From: Streptomyces sp. Alt3
GTDB taxonomy: Bacteria; Actinomycetota; Actinomycetes; Streptomycetales; Streptomycetaceae
Assembly: GCF_030719215.1 (NCBI RefSeq)
Contig: NZ_CP120983.1
Location: 1,736,001-1,800,000, forward strand
Length of the DNA: 64,000 bases
Direction of reading: 5' to 3'
Part shown: positions 17,120-26,128 of the stretch, in pieces
Numbering within the stretch: the first letter of the stretch is position 1
Layout: the number at the start of each line of letters is the position of its first letter
Position numbers and translations under genes: made by a program
The notes under the pieces: generated by a model
Told to the model about the DNA's origin: nothing
The model's input: the letters and a program-made list of their open reading frames with translations, nothing else
Database searches by the model: none

Positions 17120-17856
17120 TCGGTACCTCCAGGTGGTGGTCGGTCAGGGCGGTCGGGGGCGGTTCAGCGCCATCGATCCCGGTGCGGGCGCCGCGATGTG
17201 CCAGCAGCGGGAGCTCCGTTGTCGCCAGGCATTGCGGAGATCGTCATCGTGCCTCCTGCGGCTGCGACGCCTTCGGCCGGGATGGCCCCTGTCGACTGCG
17301 TATGACGGGAGTGTGTCCCCCACCCTTTTAGTGCGTCAAGAAAGAAAACACTGCGTTACTCAACCGTGACGAGCCGCCGCCGGTCACCCCGAGTGACCTT
17401 ATTGCACGCCTTTGTCGCGTTGGCCGCTTCGCTGCGCAACCCAGCAGTCGGTAATTCTCGCTCATTTCATTGACACGGCGAAGAAATGACGGGACGTTAT
17501 CCGGCAGCCGGGACCGTGGACCACAGGGCCCGCCACACCTGCAGCCCGTCACCCTCGGGTCGACAGAACCGGTCAGCCCACTCGCAGGACCGGTGTCCTG
17601 TGCTCCCGGCCCTGCGAGTGACCCGCGCGTGGACTCCGCTCTTCAACTCCCCCCGAGAGGAGAGAAATCGCCGGCTCCCACCGGCTGGACCGGACGGATG
17701 CCGCGCACGGCCGAACCTCCCGCCAAGCACGGCACGCGGACGGCCGCACACCGATGACGCCGCCAGGCTGCGGTCAGCTGCCGGCCCGGAGTCTGCGCCC
17801 GCCAAGAGCGTGCGCCTTGGGGCCATGCCCCGATTCATCAAGGAGAGGACATCAAC
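17120..17856. promoter_or_regulatory. 737-base divergent region between ROK and dextranase genes
   Basis: No gene is supported here. The stretch must hold promoters for the minus-strand ROK gene and the plus-strand dextranase. A locally A-rich segment lies at 17330-17350 (GTGCGTCAAGAAAGAAAACA) and a TTGACA-like hexamer at about 17471. The dextranase start has AAGGAGAGGA upstream. Confidence 0.4.
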
Positions 17857-20232
17857 ATGCCCGCAGGAAGACTGCGACGGCTCAACCCGCTGGCGGCCAT
17901 CGCCGCCGGCCTGGCCTTGGCGCTCGCCGGCGCCGTCACGCCGGCCAGCGCTCTGGCTTCGGCCACCCCCTTGCCCTCGGGCCGGCTTGTCCCCGCGGCA
18001 GCCCTTGCCGCCGCGGCCTCGGCACCCGCGCCGGGAGCGGCGGGAGAGACCGCGAACAGCGAGCAGCTGCAGACCTGGTGGCACGACAACCACGAGTTCA
18101 ACACGAGCAGCCCGGTGGGCGGTGACAAGGTGCGGCGGTCCTCCTTCTACGACGTGAAGGTCGCCACGGCCGCGGCGCCGACCACGAAGTACGACTCGTT
18201 CGCGTACATGAGCATCCCCCGCAGCGGCAAGGGAAAGATCGGCTACACCAAGGAGGACGGCGCGGAGTTCTCCGCCTCGGCGAACCTCACCATGAGCTGG
18301 TCGTCGTTCCAGTACACGGCCGACGTGTGGGTCGACGTCTCACTGCGCACCGACCAGAGCATCTCCTCGGCCGACCAGGTCAAGATCAAGCCGAGCAGCT
18401 TGAACTTCGACAAGGAGCTGGTCAACAGCAAGACCGTCCGGGTCAAGGTGCCCTACAGCTCGAAGGGCTACCGGTTCTCGGTCGAGTTCGACCCGCAGCT
18501 GTACACGGCCTACAACGACATGTCCGGCCCGGCCAACGACGCCGGCAAGCTGACCACCACCGGCGGCGGCAACAACCGGGCCATCCACACCGAGCCGCGC
18601 AACTCGATGATGATCTTCGCCGAGCCGACGCCGACCGGCGCGGAGAAGGAGCGGCTGATCCCCACCGCCGCGTCGGGAAGCATCCACTACCCCGAGCCCG
18701 GCCAGGTCACGAACCTGAACAACATCAGCCAGGACATCATCTACTTCCGCCCGGGCACCTACACCATGGGCTCGAAGTACCACGCGGTGCTCCCGGCCAA
18801 CGTCAAGTGGGTCTACCTGGCACCCGGCGCGTACGTGAAGGGCGCCTTCCGCTTCTTCCACGACACCCAGGGCCTGTACAAGGTGACCGGGTACGGAGTC
18901 CTCTCCGGTGAGCAGTACGTCTACGAGGCGGACACCAACAACAACTACGACCACCTCAGCGGGGCGTCGAACTGTCACGCCTCCTGCGTGAAGATGCTCC
19001 AGTTCCAGTCCGCCGACGCCCAGCAGTACCTCGATCTGCAGGGCGTGACGATCAACGAACCGCCCTACCACTCGTTCGTCGTCTACGGCAACGAGCAAAC
19101 CTTCCAGATGCGCGTCGACAACTACAAGCAGGTCGGCTCCTGGTACTGGCAGACCGACGGCATCGAGCTCTACCGCGGCAGCACCATGAAGAACACATTC
19201 TTCAACGCCAACGACGACGTCCTGAAGATGTACCACAGCGACGTCAACATCGATAACACCGTCATCTGGAAGAACGAGAACGGCCCCGTCATCCAGTGGG
19301 GCTGGACCCCCCGCAACATCGACAACGTCCGGGTGACCAACACCCACGTCATCCACAACCGGATGTACTGGAAGGACGTCAAGTACAACACCTGCATCCT
19401 CAACTCCTCCTCCCACTGGGAGGACATGGGGTCCACCACCAAGGGCGACCCCAACACGAAGGTCCAGAACATGACCTTCGAGAACATCACCGTCGAAGGC
19501 CAGACCAACTGCGCGATCCGCGTCTTCGCCCTCTCCAGCACCGAGAACATCCACGTCAAGAACCTGAAGATTGACAGCTGGAACGGCCTCGACCCGGGCA
19601 GCCAGGTCAGCCTCCTCAAGCGCTACACCAACACCGCCGGCCAAAAAGTCACCCTGGGCAACGAAACGACCCAGAGCAAGGGCCTCAAGCTCGAGAACTA
19701 CACCGTCGGCGGCACCGTCATCAACAAGGCCGGCACCAACTGGGGAGCGGACCAGCCCGGCCGCCTCGGCTTCGACGCGGAGACCTGGGACAACTGGAAC
19801 GCCTGGGGCGCCGGCGGCAATCCCGATCCTGGCTCCGAACCGACCACGGGCTCCGGCCGGATCGTCAACGGCGGCAACACCAAGTGCATCGACCGCGCCG
19901 CAGCCGGTACGGCCAACGGCACCGCGATCCAGCAGTGGACCTGCGCCAACACAGCCTCGATGACGTGGACGCTGGACGGCCAGCAGCTCAAGTCCGGCGG
20001 CAAGTGCCTGGACGTCGAGGGCGGCGCCACCGCCAACGGCACCAAGGCGCACCTGTGGGACTGCGGCGGCTGGGACAGCCAGAAGTGGGCCTTCCAGGCC
20101 AACGGCACCCTGAAGAACCTCAAGTCCGGCCGCTGCCTCGATGTCGAAGGCCAGAGCACTGCCAACGGTGCCCGCCTCCACCTGTGGGACTGCAGCACCT
20201 GGGCCAGCCAGAAGTTCAGCCTCACCGCCTAG
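17857..20232 (+). CDS. secreted GH49 dextranase with C-terminal ricin-type (CBM13) module
   Basis: 791 aa. A long Ala-rich signal peptide (about residues 1-60) directs export. Residues 65-250 are the N-terminal beta-sandwich, and 260-650 the right-handed beta-helix of GH49. The three catalytic acids are visible: Asp434 in WYWQTDGIELY, and Asp453-Asp454 in NANDDVLKMY. The 19/20-residue spacing equals that of the catalytic Asp trio of GH49 isopullulanase. After a short linker (NPDPGSEPTTGSGR) comes a ricin-type lectin module with repeated KCLDVEGGATANG-like units. GH49 covers dextranase and isopullulanase; with an alpha-1,6-glucosidase nearby, endo-dextranase is favoured. It feeds oligosaccharides to the importer. 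Confidence 0.9.
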   Translation: MPAGRLRRLNPLAAIAAGLALALAGAVTPASALASATPLPSGRLVPAAALAAAASAPAPGAAGETANSEQLQTWWHDNHEFNTSSPVGGDKVRRSSFYDVKVATAAAPTTKYDSFAYMSIPRSGKGKIGYTKEDGAEFSASANLTMSWSSFQYTADVWVDVSLRTDQSISSADQVKIKPSSLNFDKELVNSKTVRVKVPYSSKGYRFSVEFDPQLYTAYNDMSGPANDAGKLTTTGGGNNRAIHTEPRNSMMIFAEPTPTGAEKERLIPTAASGSIHYPEPGQVTNLNNISQDIIYFRPGTYTMGSKYHAVLPANVKWVYLAPGAYVKGAFRFFHDTQGLYKVTGYGVLSGEQYVYEADTNNNYDHLSGASNCHASCVKMLQFQSADAQQYLDLQGVTINEPPYHSFVVYGNEQTFQMRVDNYKQVGSWYWQTDGIELYRGSTMKNTFFNANDDVLKMYHSDVNIDNTVIWKNENGPVIQWGWTPRNIDNVRVTNTHVIHNRMYWKDVKYNTCILNSSSHWEDMGSTTKGDPNTKVQNMTFENITVEGQTNCAIRVFALSSTENIHVKNLKIDSWNGLDPGSQVSLLKRYTNTAGQKVTLGNETTQSKGLKLENYTVGGTVINKAGTNWGADQPGRLGFDAETWDNWNAWGAGGNPDPGSEPTTGSGRIVNGGNTKCIDRAAAGTANGTAIQQWTCANTASMTWTLDGQQLKSGGKCLDVEGGATANGTKAHLWDCGGWDSQKWAFQANGTLKNLKSGRCLDVEGQSTANGARLHLWDCSTWASQKFSLTA

Positions 20233-20240
20233 CCACCTGA

Positions 20241-20276
20241 TCGCGGGTGGCCACCACCGCAGCGGGCCACCCGCGA
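20241..20276 (+). terminator. hairpin after the dextranase gene
   Basis: TCGCGGGTGGCC and GGCCACCCGCGA form a perfect 12-bp stem nine bases beyond the stop codon. Confidence 0.7.
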
Positions 20277-20329
20277 CCGGGCCCAGCAGTACCCCTATTC
20301 CTCCTCCCCCGCAGAAAGGCATGCGGCAC

Positions 20330-20764
20330 ATGCCAGCAGCCAGGTTCGAACAGCCCATCCTGAGCCTCTTCCGCATCGTGACCGGCCTGCTCTTCGCCTG
20401 CCACGGAGCCGCCACCCTCTTCAACGTCCTGGGCGGCCCGCACGGCGCGATGCCCAGCACCGGGGAGTGGCCCAGCTGGTGGGCCGCGGTGATCCAGCTG
20501 ATCGGTGGAGTACTCGTGCTGATCGGACTGAGCACGCGCACGGCAGCACTTCTGTGCTCCGGGTCCATGGCCTACGCCTACTTCGTCAACCACCAGGGCG
20601 ACGGGCTGCTCCCCATCGAGAACGGTGGCGAGAGCGCCGTGCTGTTCTGCTGGGCCTTCCTGCTCATCGCCGCCCTCGGCCCCGGCCAGTGGTCCCTGGC
20701 CGCCCTACTGAACCGGCTCGCGCGCCGGCGAGAGGAGGTGAGCACCCACCTGAGCAACGCCTGA
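20330..20764 (+). CDS. DoxX-family membrane protein
   Basis: 144 aa from ATG 20330 (an in-frame ATG at 20321 is too close to the GAAAGG site). Four hydrophobic segments, with the DoxX pattern ILSLFRIVTGLLFACHGAAT and AAVIQLIGGVLVLIGLSTR and YFVNHQGDGLLPIENGGESA. DoxX proteins are small four-helix membrane proteins linked to redox balance or quinone/thiosulfate chemistry in some species. Its place between dextranase and LPMO is unexplained. A second DoxX gene follows the LPMO. Confidence 0.82.
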   Translation: MPAARFEQPILSLFRIVTGLLFACHGAATLFNVLGGPHGAMPSTGEWPSWWAAVIQLIGGVLVLIGLSTRTAALLCSGSMAYAYFVNHQGDGLLPIENGGESAVLFCWAFLLIAALGPGQWSLAALLNRLARRREEVSTHLSNA

Positions 20765-20850
20765 CCGCACCACAAGCTGTCATGTACACCTAAATCACTG
20801 GTCGGGGATCGGCCTGTGATCTCCACACACACACACAGAGGAAGAGCACC

Positions 20851-21504
20851 ATGAACCGCATACCCGCAACGCTCTCCCGCGTCGTCGCGCTGAGCTCGGC
20901 CTTACTGGCCACCGCACTCCTGGGCGTCATCCAGGCACCGACGGCCTCCGCACACGGCACCGTCATCACCCCCGAGACCCGCAACTACGGCTGCCTGCAG
21001 CGCTGGGGATACACCGAGCCCAACGAGTCCCAGGACCCCATGTGCTACCGGACCTACCACGAGAACGCGAACGCCATCGGCGCGTGGAAGGCCGTCTACG
21101 CCAACAACACCGGCGACAACTACAAGCAGGTCGTCCCCAACGGCCAGATCTGCAGCGCCGGCGGCCAGGGCGAGACGAACTACCGTCCCCTCGACCGCCC
21201 CGGACCGTGGAAGATGACCAACATCGGCTCCGACTTCACCATCGACCTCTACGACGAGGCACGACACGGTGCGGACTGGCTCGAGGTCTACGTCACCAAG
21301 CAGGGCTTCAACCCGGAGTACCAGCTGATCGGGTGGGACGACCTCGAGCTGGTGAAGAAGACCGGCAGGTACCCCTACCAGCCGCACTACGTCACGGACG
21401 TCAGTACCTCCGGCTACAGCGGACGCCACGTCGTGGTGACGGTCTGGAAGGCATCGCACATGGACCAGAAGTACTTCCTGTGCAGCGACGTCAACTTCAG
21501 CTGA
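20851..21504 (+). CDS. AA10 lytic polysaccharide monooxygenase
   Basis: 217 aa, start ATG 20851 after GAGGAAGAG; a (CA)7 repeat lies just before. Signal peptide ends ASA, leaving His35 as the mature N-terminus (HGTVITPETRNYG). With His139 (DEARHGADW) it forms the copper histidine brace. The C-terminal KYFLCSDVNF block places Tyr208 at the axial copper position. Single-domain AA10 enzymes oxidise chitin or cellulose; the substrate is not evident from the sequence. It may need a reductant, and the flanking DoxX genes are candidates for redox support (speculative). Confidence 0.92.
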   Translation: MNRIPATLSRVVALSSALLATALLGVIQAPTASAHGTVITPETRNYGCLQRWGYTEPNESQDPMCYRTYHENANAIGAWKAVYANNTGDNYKQVVPNGQICSAGGQGETNYRPLDRPGPWKMTNIGSDFTIDLYDEARHGADWLEVYVTKQGFNPEYQLIGWDDLELVKKTGRYPYQPHYVTDVSTSGYSGRHVVVTVWKASHMDQKYFLCSDVNFS

Positions 21505-21653
21505 CCGGGACCGGCTGACCCGGGACCCCGCGGGAAGCAGTGCCTCCCGCGGGGCTCGTCCCCTCTCGACTCCGTAGGACCCTGGGCCGGCCAACAGCCA
21601 CCGCCGGACGCCCAGCGCCCCGGCTGTCCGAGGCCTTCTCCAGCGGAGGATCA

Positions 21654-22178
21654 ATGATGACCAATACCTCCCACCACCACCCCAGCGAGAAGCCCGCCCG
21701 CGCCAACCGCTCACTCACCTCGACGTTGGGGACACAGCAGCCCCTGCGGAACCGCCTCGCAGCCCACGCGTACCGCTACACGCGGATCAGCACCCTCGTC
21801 CTGCGCGTCTGCATCGGCCTGATCTTCTGCTGGTTCGGCGCCCTGAAGTTCTTCCCCGGCGCGAGCGCGGCCGAGAACTTCGCCATCAGCGCCATGACCG
21901 AATTAACCATCGGACTCATCCCCGACCCGGTCTGCCTGCTCCTGCTCGCGGTCCTGGAGACGGGCATCGGGCTCGCGCTCCTGACCGGCTTCCTGCTCCG
22001 CTGGGCCCTGGCAGCCTTCTTCCTCCACATGACCGGAGTCTTCCTCTCGCTGCTCCTACTGCCCGACGCCGCCTGGCACACCGCGGCTGTTCCCACCCTC
22101 GAAGGCCAGTACGTCATCAAGAACATCGTCCTGGTCGCCGCCGGCCTCCACGTCGCCGCCGCCGAACTCACCCCCTGA
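21654..22178 (+). CDS. DoxX-like membrane protein
   Basis: 174 aa from ATG 21654, or ATG 21657, behind GGAGGA. A 40-residue polar N-terminus (with HHHP) precedes four membrane segments: TLVLRVCIGLIFCWFGALKF, CLLLLAVLETGIGLALLTGF, ALAAFFLHMTGVFLSLLLLP and YVIKNIVLVAAGLHVAAAEL. This is the DoxX/DUF417-like layout. It lies 49 bases before the ATPase gene, so it may be co-transcribed with it. Confidence 0.78.
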   Translation: MMTNTSHHHPSEKPARANRSLTSTLGTQQPLRNRLAAHAYRYTRISTLVLRVCIGLIFCWFGALKFFPGASAAENFAISAMTELTIGLIPDPVCLLLLAVLETGIGLALLTGFLLRWALAAFFLHMTGVFLSLLLLPDAAWHTAAVPTLEGQYVIKNIVLVAAGLHVAAAELTP

Positions 22179-22226
22179 CCGGCCCCTCTCTTCTCCCGCC
22201 AAGCGCGACACGTACCAGGAGCACCC

Positions 22227-23543
22227 GTGGGCAGCACCATCACCCTTCACGACCTCACCAAGACCTACCCCAACCGGCAAAGGGCCGTGCGCCAGCTCTC
22301 CCTGACCGTCGAGGACGGCGAGTTCCTCGTCCTGCTCGGCCCCTCCGGATGCGGCAAGTCCACCCTGCTGCGCATGATCGCCGGCCTGGAAACCATCAGC
22401 GGGGGCGAGTTGCATCTCGACGGAAAGATCGCCAACGATCTCCAGCCAAGCGAACGCGATATCGCGATGATCTTTCAAAGCTTCGCGCTCTACCCCAACA
22501 TGACCACAGCGCAGAACATCGGCTTTCCCCTCGCGGTTCAGAAACAGGACCCCGGCCAGGTGACGGCCCACGTGCAGTCCGTCGCCCAGACCCTGGGCAT
22601 CGACCACCTCCTGAACCAGATCCCCGGCCGGCTCTCCGGTGGGGAGCGCCAGCGCGTCGCCATGGGCCGCGCAGTAGTCCGGCGCCCCTCGGTCTTCCTG
22701 ATGGACGAGCCGCTCTCCAGCCTCGACGCCCGGCTACGTGCCCGCCTGCGCACCGAAATGCTCGCGGTCACCCGCAGCACCGGTGCGACGACCATTTACG
22801 TCACCCACGACCAGGCCGAAGCCATGGCGCTCGGCGACCGGGTGGCAGTCATGCGCGACGGAGTCCTTCAGCAGGTCGACACCCCCCGCACCCTCTACGC
22901 ACTGCCCGCCAACGCCTTCGTCGCCTCGTTCGTCGGCACACCGAGGATCAACCTGCTGCACGGCACGGTGTACGCCCCCGTCGACGGCGTCATGGCGCTC
23001 AACTTGGGGGCCCAAAAAATCACCCTCTCCTACCCGCTCACGCATGACCACCAGATGCTCCGCGTCGTCCAGGGACAGCCGCTCCTCATCGGACTGCGTC
23101 CCGAAGCCATCCGCATAGCCGACAAGACACACGCCACCGCCTCCGAACGAGCCATGACCGGGGTCGTCGAGCACACCGAGTTCCAGGGCCACGAAGCGCT
23201 GCTCCACCTCTCACTGGGCGGACAGCAGGCCGACGTACCGGCCCAGCTCTCCGACCACATACCCCACCACCAGGCCCGCACAAGCGCCGCCGACGTCCTG
23301 CGGCAACTCCGCCGCCGCATCAGCCTCTTCGGCCGCCACCCCGCGCTCCCCGGCGCCACAGAGCCTCCGGCGCAGTCCCCTACCCGCAAGGGCATCGGAG
23401 AACTCGTCATCCGCGATGAACCGGGCGCCCGTCATCGAAGAGGCCAGCACATCCCCCTCCTCATCGACGTACGCAACCTGCTCGTCTTCAATGCACGCGG
23501 CGAACGCATCAGCCCCGACCCCACCCAAGTGCCGCAACTCTGA
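22227..23543 (+). CDS. sugar ABC importer ATPase (MsiK/UgpC type)
   Basis: 438 aa from GTG 22227 with CAGGAG upstream. All ATPase motifs are present: Walker A GPSGCGKST, Q-loop FQSFALYPNM, signature LSGGERQRVAMGRA, Walker B VFLMDEPLSSLDARL and the switch histidine in YVTHDQAEAM. Residues 235-438 are the OB-type regulatory domain, longer than in MsiK and with a proline- and arginine-rich insertion (SPTRKGIGELVIRDEPGARH). The importer operon at 10817-14041 has no ATPase of its own, so this is its likely motor, despite being encoded on the other strand. Confidence 0.88.
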   Translation: MGSTITLHDLTKTYPNRQRAVRQLSLTVEDGEFLVLLGPSGCGKSTLLRMIAGLETISGGELHLDGKIANDLQPSERDIAMIFQSFALYPNMTTAQNIGFPLAVQKQDPGQVTAHVQSVAQTLGIDHLLNQIPGRLSGGERQRVAMGRAVVRRPSVFLMDEPLSSLDARLRARLRTEMLAVTRSTGATTIYVTHDQAEAMALGDRVAVMRDGVLQQVDTPRTLYALPANAFVASFVGTPRINLLHGTVYAPVDGVMALNLGAQKITLSYPLTHDHQMLRVVQGQPLLIGLRPEAIRIADKTHATASERAMTGVVEHTEFQGHEALLHLSLGGQQADVPAQLSDHIPHHQARTSAADVLRQLRRRISLFGRHPALPGATEPPAQSPTRKGIGELVIRDEPGARHRRGQHIPLLIDVRNLLVFNARGERISPDPTQVPQL

Positions 23544-23934
23544 CTACAGCTAAAACACCCCACTCCAGCCCTGACCAGCCAGCCTTCCCCCGCCGAGGAC
23601 AGAAACCGGCGACCGTCCAGAAGCACCACAAGGGGCACGTGGCGGTCGAGCACATCCGGACTTCCGAGTAGCCCATCGGCGGTCCGCTCGACAGGGCAAG
23701 ACCGGGGTCCCGGCCGGACCGGGAGCAGGAACTCCTCCAAGCCGAGCGGCGGCGCCGGTGGCACGCGGCTATCGCAAGGGCATGTGAGCAACAGATTGGA
23801 ACCTGCGCGCCTTCGGATGTGAGACGGCGAAGTTGAACCGACGCGCCCAGGTAGGCCAGCAGACGTGCTTCTCCGCGCTAGCGGAGGTGAGCTGCCCATC
23901 GCGGCGGGGGAACAAAGGCCGACCTCCGCCCACA

Positions 23935-23973
23935 GCCCCGGCCCCGGCCCCGGCCCCGGCCCCGGCCCCGGCC
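23935..23973 (+). repeat. tandem CCCCGG hexanucleotide repeat
   Basis: Six and a half uninterrupted copies of CCCCGG. It is prone to length variation and could form G-quadruplex on the other strand. Confidence 0.9.
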
Positions 23974-24025
23974 CGCCACGCTGCCCCACGTCGAGTGAAG
24001 CCGAAAGAGCCTCCGTCAGCCGTGG

Positions 24026-24171
24026 GAGCGCTCTGGGACTTTTCTGGGACTTTCGGCTCCATCAACTGGCACGAGCATGAAACAACTGAAAGACCATTCT
24101 CCCAGGTCAGCGACCGAATCCCTCTCATCGTCGCAGGCCACCTCGCTGGCTGGTTTCTTCCGGGACATCTG
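24026..24171 (+). repeat. noncoding direct repeat, left copy (TGGGACTTT tandem)
   Basis: Begins with GGGAGCGCTCTGGGACTTTT and a second TGGGACTTT 11 bases on, then shares CCAGGTCAG and CTTCCGGGACATCTGA with the copy at 40440-40588 in the same orientation. Identity is highest at the two ends. An extra TGGGACTTTTCTGGGACTTT tandem occurs at 24249. Confidence 0.75.
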
Positions 24172-24314
24172 AAAGCTTGCGGAAGAAGCACCGCCACACC
24201 CCTTCTGACCTGCACAAATGAGAGTCGAGGTGGGGTGTGACGGAGTCCCTGGGACTTTTCTGGGACTTTGAACCAGGAGCAACGGCTTCCGTGCACCGCG
24301 CTCTTCACGTGATA

Positions 24315-24450
24315 AGTCATCGGAAGGATGCCGGCCGGGGAGAGTCTCGGAAAAGCCCAGTTCAGAGCCCATTTCCTGGCTCGCGATACCGCGAGCTGGC
24401 GCCCAGAGCGTCATGACCAACAGTCCATTCCTCCTCTTCGGGACGGAACA
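24315..24450 (+). repeat. noncoding repeat element, copy 2
   Basis: Matches the element at 10558-10690 by eye over most of its length, including CGGAAAAGCCCAGTTCAGAG and GAGCGTCATGACCAACAG, and ends in the same CCTCTTCGGGA segment. Confidence 0.7.
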
Positions 24451-24608
24451 GGTTGCCACGATTAGCACTCGAGCCGGACTTCTTCATTAGCGCTGGTCAA
24501 CGACTGCTTGCAGCAGATTGGTTGGAGGGGATGCGCGGATGGTCTTTGCTCGCGAAGCCTGATCACAACCGTCACGCAGGCTGTTCTCAGCACCTCCGCA
24601 AGCCCTCC

Positions 24609-25781
24609 TCAGGAAAGCGCCTCGGCCATCGCCGCCGTGACATGGGCGGCCGTGGCTGCGTCCGAGGTTGCCACGCGGACCACGAGTGCGACGGTGTCGC
24701 CCTTCTCGGTCCGGGCATAAGTGAGGGACCAGGAGGAAGGGGTTCCGTCACCGGCGTCGGTCGGCGCCCATTCCTTCTTCCCCCGCACCGCGGGGAGCAG
24801 CAGGCCCGCCGTGGCTTCCGGGACACTCTGCGTGACCTGCCCCCCTTCGTCCTCGGCAACCAGGTGTGGGCCCTTCAGCAGGCCACGGTTGGCGAGGGCC
24901 GCCGTCACCCTGGCCAGTTGGAGTGGGGTGACGGTGATGTCCCCGTTGCCGTAGCTTTCGTACCTGCTCTCCGTAACCCGGTTCGGGACCAAAAGCCCGT
25001 CATCGCCGAAGCCGAATTCTTCTGCGGTATCGCGCAGTCTCTCCTCTCCCAGTTCCGTGGCCAGCTTTGCCATGTTCTCGTCGCAGGACCTGGCCAGTGC
25101 CTCACGGATGGTGGCGTTCGCGCACTCACCCGAGCCGCCATGCGTGGGCTCGTCCACCGTGTCGTACAGGCCGTGGTCCAGAGCCGTCGCGGCGATCACG
25201 ATGTCGAAGGCCTCGCCGGGCGCGGTCGCCTCACGCAGTGTCCGGTTGAGCATGGGCCTGCTCTTGTCCTCACTCGCCTTCCGCCAGGCCTCTTGGTCCC
25301 TCGGAAAGTTGCCGCTGAACGCCGCCGGGTCGTAGGAAGGCGTGCTCACGACAGCCAGCAGTGCCCCCGTCCTGGCGTTGAGCGCGACCGCCGCCCCACG
25401 CCGCTCGCCGAGCGCCTCGAAGGCCGCCTTCTGCACCTCCGGATCAATGGTGGTCTCTACGTCGCCCTTGCGGTGGGTCAAGGTGTCCTCGTAGATGGAC
25501 TCCAGCCCCGCGGCGCCGAAGGCGAGTGACCGATAGCCGGTCACGGGTGCATACAACGCGCCTTCTGTGTAGGTACGCTGATACGGAAACTTCTTGTTCC
25601 CGCTCGGCTTGGACCCTGTGACGGGCCTGCCGGCGACGAGAATGTCGCCGTACCCGCCGAGGGTGTCACTCGAACTCGGCTTCATCGCGCTCGTGTTGGG
25701 CGAGTCCGTGCCACCAGCACAACCGGCCAGCAGCACGAGGAGCCAGGGCACGACAAGGGAACGCTTGATGAGCGACGGCAT
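24609..25781 (-). CDS. PBP-like transpeptidase lipoprotein lacking the catalytic motifs
   Basis: 390 aa from ATG 25781. Lipoprotein signal with lipobox LLAGC. The sequence follows class B penicillin-binding protein PbpA closely (GGYGDILVAGRPVTGSK, APVTGYRSLAFGAAGLESIY, ETTIDPEVQKAAFEAL, GAAVALNARTGALLAVVSTP). However, the active-site SxxK is replaced by Glu190-Ala-Phe-Asp193 (TAPGEAFDI), SxN is S232-C-D234, and no KTG triad is seen before the C-terminal strands. It can hardly acylate substrate or beta-lactam. A scaffold or regulatory role in envelope growth is inferred. Flanked by repeats and HNH remnants. Confidence 0.85.
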   Translation of the reverse strand: MPSLIKRSLVVPWLLVLLAGCAGGTDSPNTSAMKPSSSDTLGGYGDILVAGRPVTGSKPSGNKKFPYQRTYTEGALYAPVTGYRSLAFGAAGLESIYEDTLTHRKGDVETTIDPEVQKAAFEALGERRGAAVALNARTGALLAVVSTPSYDPAAFSGNFPRDQEAWRKASEDKSRPMLNRTLREATAPGEAFDIVIAATALDHGLYDTVDEPTHGGSGECANATIREALARSCDENMAKLATELGEERLRDTAEEFGFGDDGLLVPNRVTESRYESYGNGDITVTPLQLARVTAALANRGLLKGPHLVAEDEGGQVTQSVPEATAGLLLPAVRGKKEWAPTDAGDGTPSSWSLTYARTEKGDTVALVVRVATSDAATAAHVTAAMAEALS

Positions 25782-25790
25782 GACCACACT

Positions 25791-26115
25791 CTAGACAACA
25801 CCGCCGTCGGCGGGGTGGAGAAGTCCGGCTGGAGTAGAGGCCCGCTCGAAGTTCAGTACTGCGTTCGGACAGTCAGCCGCGTACATCAGCAATGTCTCAC
25901 GCTCTGCCTGGTCAACAGCGAGACCCCACCGGTGCTTGGTGGCCACCAACTCACCGATGTACCGGCAGTAGACGGTCGGCGCGGGCATCCAGGTCGCCGG
26001 ATCCTGGTCGCTCTTCTGACGGTTAAAGCGGGCGGTGACACCGACGAGGGTGACGTCCGAGCCCAGGTCGTTGGCATACAGACGACGCCGCTCGGTGGTC
26101 CAGGCATAGCCACCA
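25791..26115 (-). pseudogene. HNH endonuclease C-terminal fragment, copy 1
   Basis: The minus strand encodes WTTERRRLYANDLGSDVTLV, then ARFNRQKSDQDPATWMPAP and YCRYIGELVATKHRWGLAVD, the C-terminal half of actinobacterial secreted HNH (DUF1524-like) nucleases. The catalytic DIDHxVPL part that should precede it is missing; upstream sequence in frame is unrelated. A related fragment lies at 37820-38105. Confidence 0.7.
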
Positions 26116-26128
26116 GCTGGTGGGAGCG

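Larger units (their letters stand above)
23544..24608. other. 1-kb gene-free stretch with repeats
   Basis: Between the ATPase and the PBP-like gene. It holds a hexanucleotide repeat (23935-23973), one copy of a noncoding repeat (24026-24171), a third short TGGGACTTT tandem (24249-24270), and copy 2 of a second element (24315-24450). Open frames here lack consistent coding character. Confidence 0.6.

Noticed and set aside
17471-17500. TTGACA as -35 box of the dextranase promoter
   Set aside because: No acceptable -10 hexamer is found at 16-19 bases spacing, so it is not called as a promoter.
18340-20568. Long minus-strand frame opposite the GH49 gene
   Set aside because: Repetitive Val/Asp composition typical of antisense frames; the plus strand has a signal peptide and catalytic residues.
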